Made by a program: the position numbers and the translations under genes. The notes below the pieces were generated by a model. The model saw only the letters and a list, made by a program, of their open reading frames with translations. It was not told the origin of the DNA and did not search any database. A stretch of DNA of 64,000 bases from Lactarius indigo (lineage: Eukaryota; Basidiomycota; Agaricomycetes; Russulales; Russulaceae), in NCBI GenBank assembly GCA_025766275.1, contig JAFKAC010000011.1, positions 186,001 through 250,000 on the forward strand, given 5' to 3'. Positions within the stretch are counted from its first letter, which is position 1, and the number at the start of each line of letters is the position of its first letter. This document shows, piece after piece, positions 1 to 10,695 of this stretch.

Positions 1-707
1 TACTCATCTAGATTGCCCCCAATCATCTTGATTCCTTTCTTGAGCTCGTATTGAGCTTGTTCTTGTTCCATCGTGTTCCGGAAGCGTTGCATGAAACTTC
101 TCGTAACTTCGTTCCATAATCCTTCGCTTGTGCGGGGTATTCCTGCTTGTATCTGGCCATTGAGCCACGTAAGCATGGCCAGCACCCATTCGCTAACGTT
201 AGTTCCCTTGATATACGATAGGAAGAGTAAGGCGCGTCGATATGGTGTAGCCATAATGCCTTCGTCTGCGTTCATGCCCCAATAGACATGCCATTGAGTA
301 AGGAACGCTTCTACTTTTGCGCGTTCTCCATCGAACACTGTGGGTGCTTCGCCAGCCAATTTGTTACTTGGAGGGGGAATAATAGGTCCTGCACCTGGTA
401 TTCCTGTTCCCGGTGGTCCTCCCCCTGGTGGTCCCCCTGGGAATCCTCCAGGGAACCCCCCGAATCCGGGTTCTCTTGATGGGGGTTCTCCTCCTCCTCC
501 TCCTCCACTAGGAGGATCGGCAACATCGGGTCCGATTGCTCGGTGGATTGCTACATCATCGTCGGTCATTCGATGACCAGTATAGGGATTGATAGGAGCT
601 AGATTAGCTCTGGATTCTTCTGCGATACGTCGTTGTTCTTCTAGTGCTATTTGATCTCTTGCTTCGGCAGTGAGCAGTTCCTCGTGCGTAATAGTGGCAG
701 TTGCCAT
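1..707 (-). CDS. gag: Ty3/gypsy Gag (element A), cut by the window edge
   Basis: An open frame runs from an ATG at 705-707 to the left edge without a stop, about 235 codons. The first 60 residues are charged. A Pro/Gly-rich linker follows, coded at roughly 365-500. Next comes a retrotransposon capsid: a PTVFDGERAKVEAFLTQW motif coded at about 290-345, then an SEGLWNEVTRSFMQRF stretch near 90-140. These are hallmarks of Ty3-type Gag, which packages the element RNA. The zinc knuckle and pol would lie left of the window. The frame continues upstream into the pre-Gag region at 750-1259 with one stop between. I am confident of the family; the true initiation codon is uncertain. Confidence 0.85.
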   Translation of the reverse strand, partial: MATATITHEELLTAEARDQIALEEQRRIAEESRANLAPINPYTGHRMTDDDVAIHRAIGPDVADPPSGGGGGGEPPSREPGFGGFPGGFPGGPPGGGPPGTGIPGAGPIIPPPSNKLAGEAPTVFDGERAKVEAFLTQWHVYWGMNADEGIMATPYRRALLFLSYIKGTNVSEWVLAMLTWLNGQIQAGIPRTSEGLWNEVTRSFMQRFRNTMEQEQAQYELKKGIKMIGGNLDE

Positions 708-749
708 TGCGACTGCTGGGCTGTGAATGTGAATTACTTCAGGTTTTGG

Positions 750-1259
750 TTAGTGAATAGTAAGGGACTCAGTTCGTTGTATAATGTGATCGCCAATAGC
801 TCCCAGGCTAGCGTCTTCTGCTGGCGTAGTTCCTCTGCTTGGGGATTGATTTTCGGAGGTTTCTTCTCCGCTAACTCCTTCGTCTGTGTGTTCTTGCGCT
901 TGTCCGTCTATGGGACCGTAGTCTGCTCGACTATTGAGTTCTCGAGCGTCGATGTCGCAGTTGTAGTTCCTTCCAGCTGGTCGTACGATATCCCAGCGGT
1001 GATCTATGGGGTTCCAAGTAACCTCGGTCCAACAAAGGTGGTCGAAATTGAACTCAACAGGTCGGAAACGGTTAGGACCGTTAAATTCTACAAAGTACCC
1101 GGTGTCTTCTCCTCGCTCTCTCCACTGGGCTGCTCCCAGGAATCTTGTAGGTACGTTACGATCTCCTCGTCGTTCAATATGATAGGGACGGAAAGACGTC
1201 CACTGGTCTCTAGTCGAATACGCCACGATGAGGATCTTGGTCTTAATGTTACGCTCCAC
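750..1259 (-). CDS. Pre-Gag domain of Ty3 element A, no Met codon
   Basis: This is a frame of about 169 codons between the LTR and Gag, in the same frame as gag and separated from it by one TAA at about 750-752. It opens with GTG inside the LTR end, crosses the primer-binding site and contains no ATG. The first ~100 residues are rich in W, Y, F and R (for example FNFDHLCWTEVTWNP). The rest is acidic and Ser/Thr/Pro-rich. Elements B, C and E have comparable regions before Gag. Function is unknown. I infer an N-terminal extension of Gag, reached by non-AUG initiation or a spliced leader, or once fused to Gag before the stop arose. Confidence 0.5.
   Translation of the reverse strand: MERNIKTKILIVAYSTRDQWTSFRPYHIERRGDRNVPTRFLGAAQWRERGEDTGYFVEFNGPNRFRPVEFNFDHLCWTEVTWNPIDHRWDIVRPAGRNYNCDIDARELNSRADYGPIDGQAQEHTDEGVSGEETSENQSPSRGTTPAEDASLGAIGDHIIQRTESLTIH
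1234..1244 (-). promoter_or_regulatory. Self-priming primer-binding site of element A
   Basis: On the minus strand AAGACCAAGAT follows the LTR after a TT spacer. Its exact complement ATCTTGGTCTT lies in the same LTR (plus positions 1479-1489), about 36 nt past a TATAAG box. This matches the Tf1/sushi scheme, in which the 5' end of the element RNA primes its own reverse transcription. Confidence 0.7.
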
Positions 1260-1755
1260 CGGCGTTAGTCCGACTTGGACTCGTGAAGGGCGTAATCGAC
1301 TTAGCGAAAGTCTGGCGAATGGGGATCACGTGTCAACCCAACGCAGGCTGAACAGGGGCACACTGGCACACGCTGCAGCAAAAGGATGAAGAGAAGTGCC
1401 CCTTGGTAGGCACTTAGCGGAGGCACACTTAGTCGAAGACTAAGGCAGACAAAAGACGATTCAGAAGGTGGATTGAAGAAGACCAAGATGGAGAATCTTG
1501 GCCTTCCGAGTCGACTACTTATACAGATACGCGCGGGCTTTAAAGCGCCGCTGGAATAGTAGGTAACCAATAGCGTAACTAGCTCGAACCCTAGTACAGC
1601 TATCCTAGGAATGAGTCATACATGAGTCACAATCACATGCGAACTACTATGCTGACTGATACGATGTAAGAGTCCATGACTAATATCAATACCGGACCGT
1701 AGTCATAACCGGTCATGAGTCGTGCGTAATGAGTCTTTAAGTCCGTACCGTAACA
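1247..1755 (-). repeat. 5' LTR of Ty3 element A (509 bp)
   Basis: Read on the minus strand it begins TGTTACGG and ends GCGTAACA. A diverged copy lies at 20351-21382. It contains several TGACTCA-type motifs upstream of a TATAAG box near 1515-1523. The element continues leftward through pre-Gag and Gag. Confidence 0.85.
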
Positions 1756-1961
1756 AGCAAGATCAAGTGTAGAGAAGTGTTAGACACTTCGGACGAGGAG
1801 TCCTACATTACAGAGTAGTGCTGCACCTTGTGCCACACTTTTATCACTCGTATTTCATAGCAATAAGACAACAGAGGTCTTCGCTTGATACTTGTGTGAT
1901 TCAGAACCTTTAGAACCCACGCCCCTGCTAGGGCGTAACAGGAAAAGTAACAGGGGAGTTC
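1756..1961. other. Short spacer between elements A and B
   Basis: About 200 bases with no gene or repeat I can name. No target-site duplication for the adjacent LTRs is evident here. Confidence 0.4.
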
Positions 1962-2643
1962 ATGACACTCACTGTCACTCGACAGGGAAGTCACAACGTA
2001 GGCAGAGACTGGGGGCTGAAGGCGGGTGTGGAGAAGAGATGTAGAGGACAGAAGAACACAAGGTATGCTTCTTGGCTCAAAGAGGAGTAGTGGTGCGCGA
2101 TGAGTGGGGCACTCAAAGGAGCTGAGAGGCAAGAGGGAGGATGTTACAAGTGGACAGTCTGAGGGACTGTCCATGGAATTGCACCAGCTTATATACTACA
2201 GGGGGTGGTCTGTGCGTAGGTTTAGGGCAGGCTTAGGGCCTGTCCACAGGTGCTGCGCAGTACTGTGCAAAGGAACATTCTAGAGACATCTAACAATAGA
2301 GTCCAATCAGAAAGTGTTTAAACATAGAATGACTGCACCACAGTCAATGACACAATCTTGCATCAGGATGGCATGATCCCGCAGTCAATGCAGAAATCTC
2401 TGGGGGGTGGTGACATGATCAACCATCTTCGTTGATTGATAAACAATCAACCATTGATAAGTACACGTGCACACAACACGTGTCCAAGAGACATGATCAC
2501 ATGACAGATCATGTGATCGTTTGAGAACAGAATTCAAACTCCGATTCGGAATTCCCCTTTAGGAAGGTGATTACATAAGACCGGGCCAACACGGACTGGT
2601 CCTAAGCGCCCTTGAGTCATGACTGAATTATAGGTTTATGACA
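1962..2643 (-). repeat. 3' LTR of element B
   Basis: On the minus strand it begins TGTCATAAACC after a polypurine tract. It aligns with 19012-19687 over nearly its whole length; the outermost few bases at the left end have diverged, so that boundary is approximate. A TATATAAG box is present. Confidence 0.85.
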
Positions 2644-2657
2644 GTATCCCCTTTTTA
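2644..2657 (-). promoter_or_regulatory. Polypurine tract of element B
   Basis: The minus strand reads TAAAAAGGGGATAC directly before the 3' LTR. This is the expected plus-strand DNA primer. The pol stop codon TAA (2655-2657) overlaps it. Confidence 0.65.
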
Positions 2658-5600
2658 GCGTCGTGCTATTCCATGAGCACTAATGTTCTTTGGTTGAGGG
2701 GCAGAGGGGTTGTCTTTGTGGAAACATTGGACAAGGTCTTGGGCGTGGGACATTTGGGAGCCAGGGAGCCAGGAATTCTCAGAGTCAGGGTACCCCTTCC
2801 ATTTGATCAAGTAAAGTATGCCTTTCTTGTTGGGCAATACCTTCGACTGCAGGACCTTTTCGACTTTGTAATGTTCATCTTCCCCTTGGACAATTTCGGG
2901 GGGTGGTTGGGTGAAGTTGGGGCCATGCGTGGTGTTTTCTTTGTACGGGGAGATCAAGGAGTTGTGGAAGACTGGGTGGATTCGCCATGTCTTTGGGAGT
3001 TGGAGTTTGCAGTTAACTCCCCAGGAAGATAGGACTTTAAAAGGACCATGGTGTTGTGGAGTGAGTTTAGCTTTGGGGTGGGTAGTGTGGATATTAGTTC
3101 CTTCCAGCCAGACTAGATTGCCTTCATTGAACTTGTGAGAGGTCACAGTTGACTTGGAATTTCTCATTACTTCTGCAGCAACTTTGAGGGCTGCGGTGAC
3201 TTTGGAGTGGATTTGGTTCAACGCATTTAGTCTTTCTTCAGCTGCGGGTATCTTGCTATTGAAGTGGATGGGGGGAATGAACTCCAGATTGTACCCATAC
3301 CACACTTCAAAGGGTGACTTGTGAGTTGCGCTGTGTTGTCGTGCATTGTGTGCGAACTCCATGAATGGGATTAGGTCTACCCAATTGTCTTGTTGGAAGT
3401 TACAGAAGACGTGAAGGTACTGTTCAAGTTCTTGATTTATGCATTCGGTTTCTCCATCTGTTTGTGGATGGAAAGCCATAGACAGGGTGGATTTAACTCC
3501 CAATTTGTTCCAGATTTCTTGCATCACCTTTGATGCAAATTGAGGGCCTCTGTCAGAAATAACTTGTCAGGGTAGGCCTGTATGTCTCCAGACATTTTCC
3601 AGGTAGAGTCGAGCAGTTTTGTCTGCTGTGATAGTCTTGTTACATGGGGAAATGACTACTGCTTTGCTGAGTCAATCAACAACTACGAACAATGAGTCAT
3701 AGTTGTGGGAGGAGGGGAGGTCAGTGATAAAATCCATTGTAATGGTTCCCCAGATTTCTTCAGGAATAGCATTGGGTTGCAGAGGTACTTGGGTTTGTGG
3801 TTTGATTTTTGTGGATTGGCAGGTGGCGCATCCATCAACATATTCTTTGACAAATGTTGACATCCCTGGCCACCAAAAGTCTCAGGAAAGTAGTTCATAG
3901 GTTTTCCATCGCCCTGGGTGTCCTATGGCAATGTGGTCATGATACTGAGTTACAATGTCTCTTTGTAAGTTGTCGTCTTTGGGTACATAGATTTGTCCTC
4001 AGAATAAGATGACTCCATCTTCTAAGTTCCACTCTTCTAGCCCCTTGGTTAAGGATTGGGGGCCATTCTTCAAGAGGGTTTCTAGGGCTGTGCTGACTTC
4101 TTTGTCGTAAGCATGCGTATCTCGGATGCGTTGTCAAAGAGTATTATTGCCTTGTATGGTAATTGCAGTTCTTTGTACTGCATTAATGGAGAAAAATTTT
4201 GTATCCAGGAGCATTCACTTTTCATCTTCATCCACTATCCCCTTTTTATGATCTGGATGCCAGGACAGTGCATCAGACTTGTTCTGAACACTGGGCTTGT
4301 GGATGATGATGAACTGGAAACGAGAGAGGAAAAGCACCCACCACGCTTGTTGTTGGGAAAGTTTCTGCTTCGTCATGAAGTAGGCCAGGTTATTATGGTC
4401 AGACCAGATTTCGGTGGAATCACTACGTCCCTTGAGGTAGTGTTGAAAGGCATGAAGGGCATGAATAATGGCCAAAAGTTCTTTATCGCAAATCTCGTAA
4501 TGATGTTCAGCAGGAAGGAGAGATTTCAAGAGAAAGGCAACGGGGTGCCATTGGTGCAGGGCATCGGGTTGTTCAAGGACTGTGCCCGTGGCAAAGTCAC
4601 TAGCGTTGGTGATGAGTTGGAAGGGCTTGGAATGGTCAGGGAGGGCCAGGACAGGAGCTTCTGTGAAGCATTTGATCAGGGTGTGGAAAGTGCTTTCTGC
4701 CGTGGTTCCCCAAGAAAAAGGTATGTCTTTCTTGGTAAGGTTGAAGAGTGGTCGGGTGATGGTGGAGTAGTCTTTGATAAATCGCCAATAGAAGTTGCAG
4801 AAGCCTAGGAAGGCTTGGACTTGTTTAACTGTGCATGGAGTCGGCCACTCAGTAATCCCAGCAACTTTTACAGGATCCATGGACACTTGGCCATTGGAAA
4901 TGACAATGCCAAGGTATTCAACAGAGGTCTGTGCAAACACACACTTCTCGGGTTTCAGATAGAGGTCATGATGTTCCAGCCATTGAAGCACGTTGTGTGT
5001 CAACGCTGTGAGGGAGGAAATATCTTCCATGAAGATCAGGATGTTGTCCAGGTAGACTACTACATGTCCACCATCAATCAGAGATTCGAAAACTTGGTTC
5101 ATGAACATTTGAAATGTTGCTGGGGTGTTGCAGAGACCGAATGTCATTATGGTCAGCTCAAAAAGTCCTAGGGAGGTCTTGAAGGCTGCTTTGTACTCGT
5201 TGCCTTCGCAGATATGGATATTGTTGTACCCCCAATGAATATCTAACTTGGTAAAATATCATGCATTGTGAAGTTTGTTGATTAACTCAGGAATGAGGGG
5301 TAGGGGTGCTGCGTTTTTGATCGTAATGTCATTCAGGGCTTGGTAGTCTTGTACTGGTTGGAGTTTTCCATCCTTCTTGTCTACAAAGAAGAAGGGGGAG
5401 GCCATGGGGGACTTGGATGGTCGGATGTAACCTTTTCATAGGTGCTTGGAAATGTACTCCTTGAGTGCGTCCACTTCTTTAGGCGTGAGTCGGTAGATGC
5501 CACAGTTCTTCATAGTGGCTCCAGGTTTCAGATCAATTGCGTGATCCTAGGGTTGATGTTCAGGTAAATAGTGAGAGGCATTCTCACTGAAGACTTGGGT

Positions 5601-6346
5601 GTACCCTTGGAAATGGCTTGGGATATGCTCGGAGGAAGGTTTAGGTGCAGTCTTCGCAGCTATCTTGGTACTTGTAGTGATTTTTGCTCGGATTGCAAGG
5701 TGGTCGTACTTGCAGAAACTGTGACTCCACAGCCAGGGTTTGTAGGCTTCTTGGGTGAACACGTGTTCAACAGGTTCTATCTCACTGATAGTCAGGAGGC
5801 AAGCTGCAGTTGCATCTTCAGGTCCTAGCTCTAGGATGTTTATCGTAGTATTTCATGTTTGAGGAACTTGGGAAGAAATAACAACACTTGTTGTTGACAG
5901 AGTACAGGATTTCGGGCATCTTGTAAATGCTATCTTGGGTTGATGCCAGTCGATTTTCAGGTTATATGCTTGGAGCCAATCCATTCCTAGGATTATATCG
6001 TGCTCCCCAAGGGTGGTGGCATATAGCTCTACTGTTTTGTTATGATAAGTGTCTTCCGCTGTTCTGATCCATAGTCTCTGGATCATGGTGTACTTGACTG
6101 AACCCATCTTATTGGGTGACCCATCCACATTTCTAACTGGTAAAGGTCAGATTAGTGTTCTCATTGTTAGTCTGTTTGCATGCACAAACCCATCATCCAT
6201 GATGATGCCCTCCATGCCGCTGTCCAACAGGGCACAGGCACTGATTTCCTTGCCAGACTTCTTTCCTACTAGTGTCACCTTGAGAATGATTGAAGGAGCT
6301 CTCCTATTCCGAATCATTCTACAGGTACAGGCTCGGCTCTGAGCGT
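2655..6346 (-). pseudogene. pol: Pol of element B: protease, RT, RNase H, integrase, chromodomain
   Basis: Open segments at 5853-6128, 4215-5147, 3672-3863 and 2655-3527 share one frame. Domains in order: aspartic protease with LLDSGMEG coded near 6210-6230, reverse transcriptase, RNase H (LITNASDFATG, ELLAIIHAL), integrase with a GCATCQSTK zinc-binding part and a YHPQTDGE-like HPQTDGETE motif, then a chromodomain (YLIKWKGYPDSENSW) at the C-terminus. The RT active site reads YLDN instead of YxDD (near 5041-5060), a G to A change. Stops such as those near 3570 and 3672 fit CGA to TGA. Unlike C and E, nothing follows the chromodomain. This is a dead copy. Confidence 0.85.
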
Positions 6347-6483
6347 CTCTAGTAGGGAAAGGCCGTGTACAATGCTACTGGCACAAATACTTCCAATTGA
6401 CAGTGCTGCAATGGAAGAGCCTAAAAATCCTCATTAATAGGTACCAATCACGGACACACATCTGGGTCATAAGGTAGTATCTC

Positions 6484-7983
6484 TCAATACATCGCCCCTA
6501 TACTTGCAGGGTGGTCGGTAGGTGCTTCCTCCTGACTGTCTTCATCAACAAAGGCACCGTGTGCCCTAACATTGTTGTCAGATTGGCCTCTTTTAGCCTT
6601 CATTGCCGTTGTCTTTGCTAGGCATTCCTTGAGGATGTGGCCTGGCTTGCCACAGTATAAACAGAGTTTGTTCTTGAACCGGTGGTCGCACTCTTCCTTT
6701 GTGAGCTTTCCACGGGATTTACTCAGACAGGATGAAGAAGCATTGACATTAATGCTGTTGTCTTCCATCAGGACTGCTCGGCCTGAAGCAGATTTCTGGG
6801 ATTTGTTGTACTGGTTGATAGCATGACCCACATAGACTCAATAGACATGGTCGAACTCTCTCGCTTTCTCTACAAGATCGTTGAAGGTAGTGGGCAAGGG
6901 GGATACGCCAAGCAACTTCATGTTCAAGGCGGTCGGGATTGCTTGTCAGAAAGCATACATCTTTGTTTGCTCATTTGCACCACTTCGCTGGGCATGGGTG
7001 GACCATTCTTGGAACCACTTGTTGAATGGACGGGTGCCCATCTTCAGGGTGTACATCTTGTTTGTGGCTTCCATAGCCGTATGGGCGGGAATGAAGTGCT
7101 TGTTAAAGTCAGATTTGAACGTTGCCCATGTTCCAAAGGTGACAGCGGCTCCACCAGTCGGGTTTAAGGCTTTCTTCTGCCTATCCTGGGCCCACTCGCC
7201 CACAGAGGTGCCCACCTTAAAGTAGGTAAGGGCTGTGGAAATCTTCTTTTCATTGGTGTCAAAGATAGAACTGTTCAGGTGGAAATAATTTGCCAAATTA
7301 TTCCAGAAAGCCTCTGCTTTATCAGGCTTTCCATCAAAAGGTTCAGGTGCTGCTCCAAGAATTTTTGTGGGAGCATGTGCTGCCATTGCAGTGCTTGCAG
7401 GTGGGACAGATACCGGGGGTACGGAGGATCATGGGGATACTGTTGTTCTAACAGTAATAGGTGGCGATGGGAGTCGTATAGGGGGAACTACTGTGGGAAG
7501 GTGGCTTGGACTGGAGGTACTAGGGGAAATTTGAGGTGTCGAGGGCCAGGAGGTTACTTGGGAAAGCAGGCCAGAGAGTTTTCGGGTGGTGGTGTCTAGG
7601 ATTTGTGATACTTCCTCTGTATCACTTCCAGAAGTGTCAGGTTCTTCGGGTGTATCAAAGTGGACTGGTTTGTTGTTCAGATAGATCCACTGTTTGGTTA
7701 TGAAATTCCAATGGATGTTCTTTCCTTTGAAAGTGGCGTGGAGGGAGTTGTAACTGAGATCGTTGACTTTATCAATACCAGGAAACACTTCCTTTAGGTC
7801 CTCAAATTTGATCTGGTGCTGGGTGGCAATGATAGTCCACGGGTGTTGTCCTGTAGGGCTGGTGATTTCCTCTTCCTTCCACTTGGTGTAGTAAAGGTTG
7901 TCGGTAAAAGAGAAGTAAGGGTCAAAGAAATATACAGGGATATGTTTCTTTTTGTCTTCTGTGAGCGGTCGCTGAGTGTTCAT
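6484..7983 (-). pseudogene. gag: Gag of element B with pre-Gag region
   Basis: Three segments lie in one frame. At 7429-7983 is a pre-Gag domain of about 184 residues that starts at a real ATG and is rich in aromatics, then acidic and Ser/Thr/Pro-rich. At 6946-7386 is capsid (FDGKPDKAEAFWNNL, FKSDFNKHF). At 6484-6831 is nucleocapsid with one CCHC knuckle, CLYCGKPGHILKEC. In-frame stops separate the segments. The frame is also shared with upstream accessory segments at 7987-8280, 16628-17110 and 17720-18970 once element C is removed. Pol appears to be in the +1 frame relative to Gag, though indels could blur this. Confidence 0.8.
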
Positions 7984-7986
7984 ACA

Positions 7987-8417
7987 CTAAGTTTGTAGAT
8001 GGGTGACAGTCCAACTGTCAAGGTTCCAGGGGTAATAGACTTTGTACGCAGGGAGGAGGATAGCTCTATCTGGATGATGGGGTCTTTGTGAACGACGGAT
8101 CCAATGGTATTCCTCCCAAATACCAAAGTGGGTCAAGGTTGTTTTACTTCTCCACAAGAAGTCTTGGAAATACAAGGGGCTTGTTGAAACCTCACTTATG
8201 CGCATAAGTGGCTGGGAAAAGTACAGAGTTTCAAGATTGTGCTGATTTTGGTACAACAGAGAACAGTGTCTTCTGAACACGTCGAGTTCTTGGGGGGTTT
8301 GGGTTGGTAGGCTCTTGGTTACTAGGATAGCCTCAGGAAGGTGGCAATGGATGTCTCAGGGTTGGGTCTCGAGGTACTGAGCTTTGTCGCTGCTTGTGGA
8401 GTGCTGCCTGGCAGTCA
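7987..8417 (-). pseudogene. Element B accessory ORF, part downstream of the C insertion
   Basis: This continues the frame of 16341-17625 across the insertion of element C; the junction reads through with no shift when one GGGTT copy is dropped. It codes a stretch rich in W, H and Y (FGIWEEYHWIRRSQRP) and ends at a TAG just before the pre-Gag ATG at 7983. One in-frame TGA lies near 8350. I do not recognise the domain. It is probably part of a large N-terminal accessory protein or Gag extension. Confidence 0.55.
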
Positions 8418-8422
8418 GGGTT

Positions 8423-9106
8423 TGTTGCAGACTGGACTTGTTTTGACTTTACTTTAGTTTCTTACTTACACTTGCGTTCGCAGGAAAGTCTTTCCTTTCT
8501 TGGCTTTCCCTTTCTTGGACTTGCTGCGCACTAGGAGCCTTAAGATTCTCTCCTAGTGCAAAGTGAGACAATGAGACACTCATTATCCTTATAAGTCTTT
8601 ATTACTACTATACTTGGGCTAAATGCACCCTTTTATGGCAGGTGTCTCACTTTTGTTAAAACTGAGACATGTCTCACTTGCCTTTTATATCCTTGTTTCT
8701 TCTCACACTTACTGTGGATAGCTGTGCACACTTTCTTCTTTTTCCCGTGCCTGCTGCAGATTGCTGTGTTACTTCTCATGCTTGCTGCAGATTGCGCCAT
8801 TTGTTTGTTCCACACAAACAAACCTTTTTCTATATAAGTCGTGGCCCTAAGTAGCTTGTATCCTTAGACTCGACTTCTTTACCATCACAGTATACATTGT
8901 TTTCCCATTCCCTTGGGGTAACTCTCTGCTGAACCGTTGAACCTCTTGAACCCCCTGAACTCCACTCACATCTTGAGTATTGTGTCATACTCTGAGATCC
9001 TTGTTAACCACTTAAACCTTGCCACTACTGGCTGAATCCTCGCTCATTGACATAGAAAGACCAGACTTGCTCACGCCGAGCTGAATGTTCCTACTGTAAC
9101 ATTACA
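8423..9106 (+). repeat. 5' LTR of element C (684 bp)
   Basis: It begins TGTTGCAG and ends CATTACA, and is almost identical to 15652-16335. A TATATAAG box at 8831-8838 precedes AGACTCGACTT (8866-8876), which is complementary to the primer-binding site. Confidence 0.95.
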
Positions 9107-9108
9107 TT

Positions 9109-9119
9109 AAGTCGAGTCT
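9109..9119 (+). promoter_or_regulatory. Self-priming primer-binding site of element C
   Basis: AAGTCGAGTCT follows the LTR after a TT spacer and is the exact 11-nt complement of AGACTCGACTT at 8866-8876, which begins 35 nt past the TATA box. The length and position copy the Tf1 self-primer. Confidence 0.8.
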
Positions 9120-9653
9120 CTCCACCCTGGCTTCAAAACTAGGAAGCAGGAGCTGTTCTCAGTTCAAACCAGAATTCATCACCAGAAGAACAGAAGACAA
9201 TCTCTCTGACAACATCAAGGGAGTAGCCATCTGGAAAACCTACAACAAAACTGAAGGATATTATGTTTGGAGCAAAGAAGACAACGGATATATTCCTATT
9301 GAATACATAGAAGACAAACGACTTTGGGTAGTCATCGCACAATCATCCAAAGACCACAAGTGGTTCTCTGTCAAACCAGTACCACTAGAATTTGGACTTG
9401 GTCCATATAGAAACAACCCAGTTGGCATAGTTGTTGACTCAGATACAGAAGAACCTGCTCAGGATTCGGATCAACATCAATCCCCTGTTGCATCAGTGGA
9501 AGCTACGTCAGGTGTCCCCTCTTTAGCCCCACAAGAACCCATAGATTCAGGTGCTCACACACCAACAAACTCAAGCATTAGAATGACAAGCACAGCCACA
9601 CAAATCAACACCTCAATCACCCACACCCCTAGTGGAGGTGGCAGTAGCAAAGG

Positions 9654-9706
9654 AGGAGGTGGAGGTGGAGGTGGAGGTGGAGGTGGAGGTGGAGGTGGTG
9701 GAGGAA
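9654..9706 (+). repeat. (GGAGGT)n array coding poly-glycine
   Basis: GGAGGT-type repeats code about 18 consecutive glycines between the pre-Gag and capsid parts of Gag. Element A Gag has a comparable Gly/Pro-rich linker without this exact repeat. Confidence 0.9.
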
Positions 9707-10683
9707 TCCCTGCTGGAAGAGCCCCACTTTTAGCCCCCCCTCCTGCTGGAGATAAATTAACAGGCCTACCACCAAAAGAGTTCACTGGAGACTGAGCCTA
9801 CAGCAAGAAGTTCCTAAAAGAGTTCACCTTCTACTGGGCCCTCAATGGATCAATCGAGCAAATGAGAAACCCCTATCTCAGATGCATTGTCTTCCTCTCC
9901 CTAATACGAGGAGACTTAGTTGATGACTGGGTTATGGAACAAAGTGACTGGCTTACTGATGAACTTGCTGGAGGATGGGCTACAACAGAAGAAGACCTGT
10001 GGATCACCATCCTAGATCGCTTCCAGGCTGCTTACACAGACGTCGCAGAGAAGCAGAAGGCACAGAAGGCACTCCAAGCAGTCAAAATGGAGAATGGAGA
10101 CCTTGACACCTATATTGCTCAGTTCGCTGCCCTTGCAAAGAAGGCAGGATATGGTGCAGATGAAGAAGGAACCCTGGATTATTTCTCACGGGGTCTACCT
10201 GAAAAACTGGTCAGGAACATCATACAGTTCGACCTCCCAGATGACTGGAAAGAATGGACCCAATCAGCCAGAAAGCACCATCAAGACTTCATCAATCTCC
10301 AAAATTGCTTTGGGATCAAAAAGGAAACTAAAGCTGGTTTCACTAAAGGGCAATGGAACAATGCCTTTAAAGTCAAACCACGTGACCCAAACACAATGGA
10401 CATAGGAAGGACTCAAAGAGGAGCTGCAGGAAGAGCAGCCCTCACTGAAACCGAAAAACAGAAGCTCCAAGCAGAAGGGCATTGTTTCCATTGCAAGAAA
10501 CAGGGACACATATCACAAAACTGCCCTGACAAACCAGCCAAACTTGCAGAAGCATCAACTACACCCTCTACACCATCCACCACAAAGACCAAAGAGGAAC
10601 TAGCAAATGAGATGTGGGGAACTCTGATGGCACAGAGTGAGGAAGTGCAAGCACTGCTCGTAGAGAAAGCCTTTGCTGAGAAG

Positions 10684-10695
10684 GATTTTTCGTAG
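10684..10695 (+). promoter_or_regulatory. Candidate -1 frameshift site at the gag/pol junction
   Basis: The Gag frame reads GAT TTT TCG TAG. A one-base backward slip on the run of five T gives TTT TTC GTA GGC and enters the pol frame, which is open here and has no ATG near its start. Position and frame fit programmed -1 shifting. The heptamer is not a perfect XXXYYYZ, and I have not found a downstream stem-loop. Confidence 0.45.

Larger units (their letters stand above)
9109..10695 (+). pseudogene. gag: Gag of element C with pre-Gag region
   Basis: One frame of 529 codons with a single internal TGA at 9793-9795. The first ~129 codons, starting in the primer-binding site, lack any ATG (first Met at 9496) and code a W/Y-rich domain followed by a Ser/Thr/Pro-rich linker. 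A run of about 18 glycines is coded at 9654-9706. Capsid follows (GGWATTEEDLWITILDRFQA), then one CCHC knuckle CFHCKKQGHISQNC near 10485-10530. The frame ends at TAG 10693-10695, with pol in the -1 frame. The TGA fits a CGA to TGA change. The initiation codon is unresolved. Confidence 0.8.

Noticed and set aside
651..1268. 205-codon plus-strand frame
   Set aside because: It is antisense to the pre-Gag region of element A, with no ATG-linked signal or domain.
4113..4808. 231-codon plus-strand frame
   Set aside because: It is antisense to the RT/RNase H of element B, whose motifs are clear on the minus strand.
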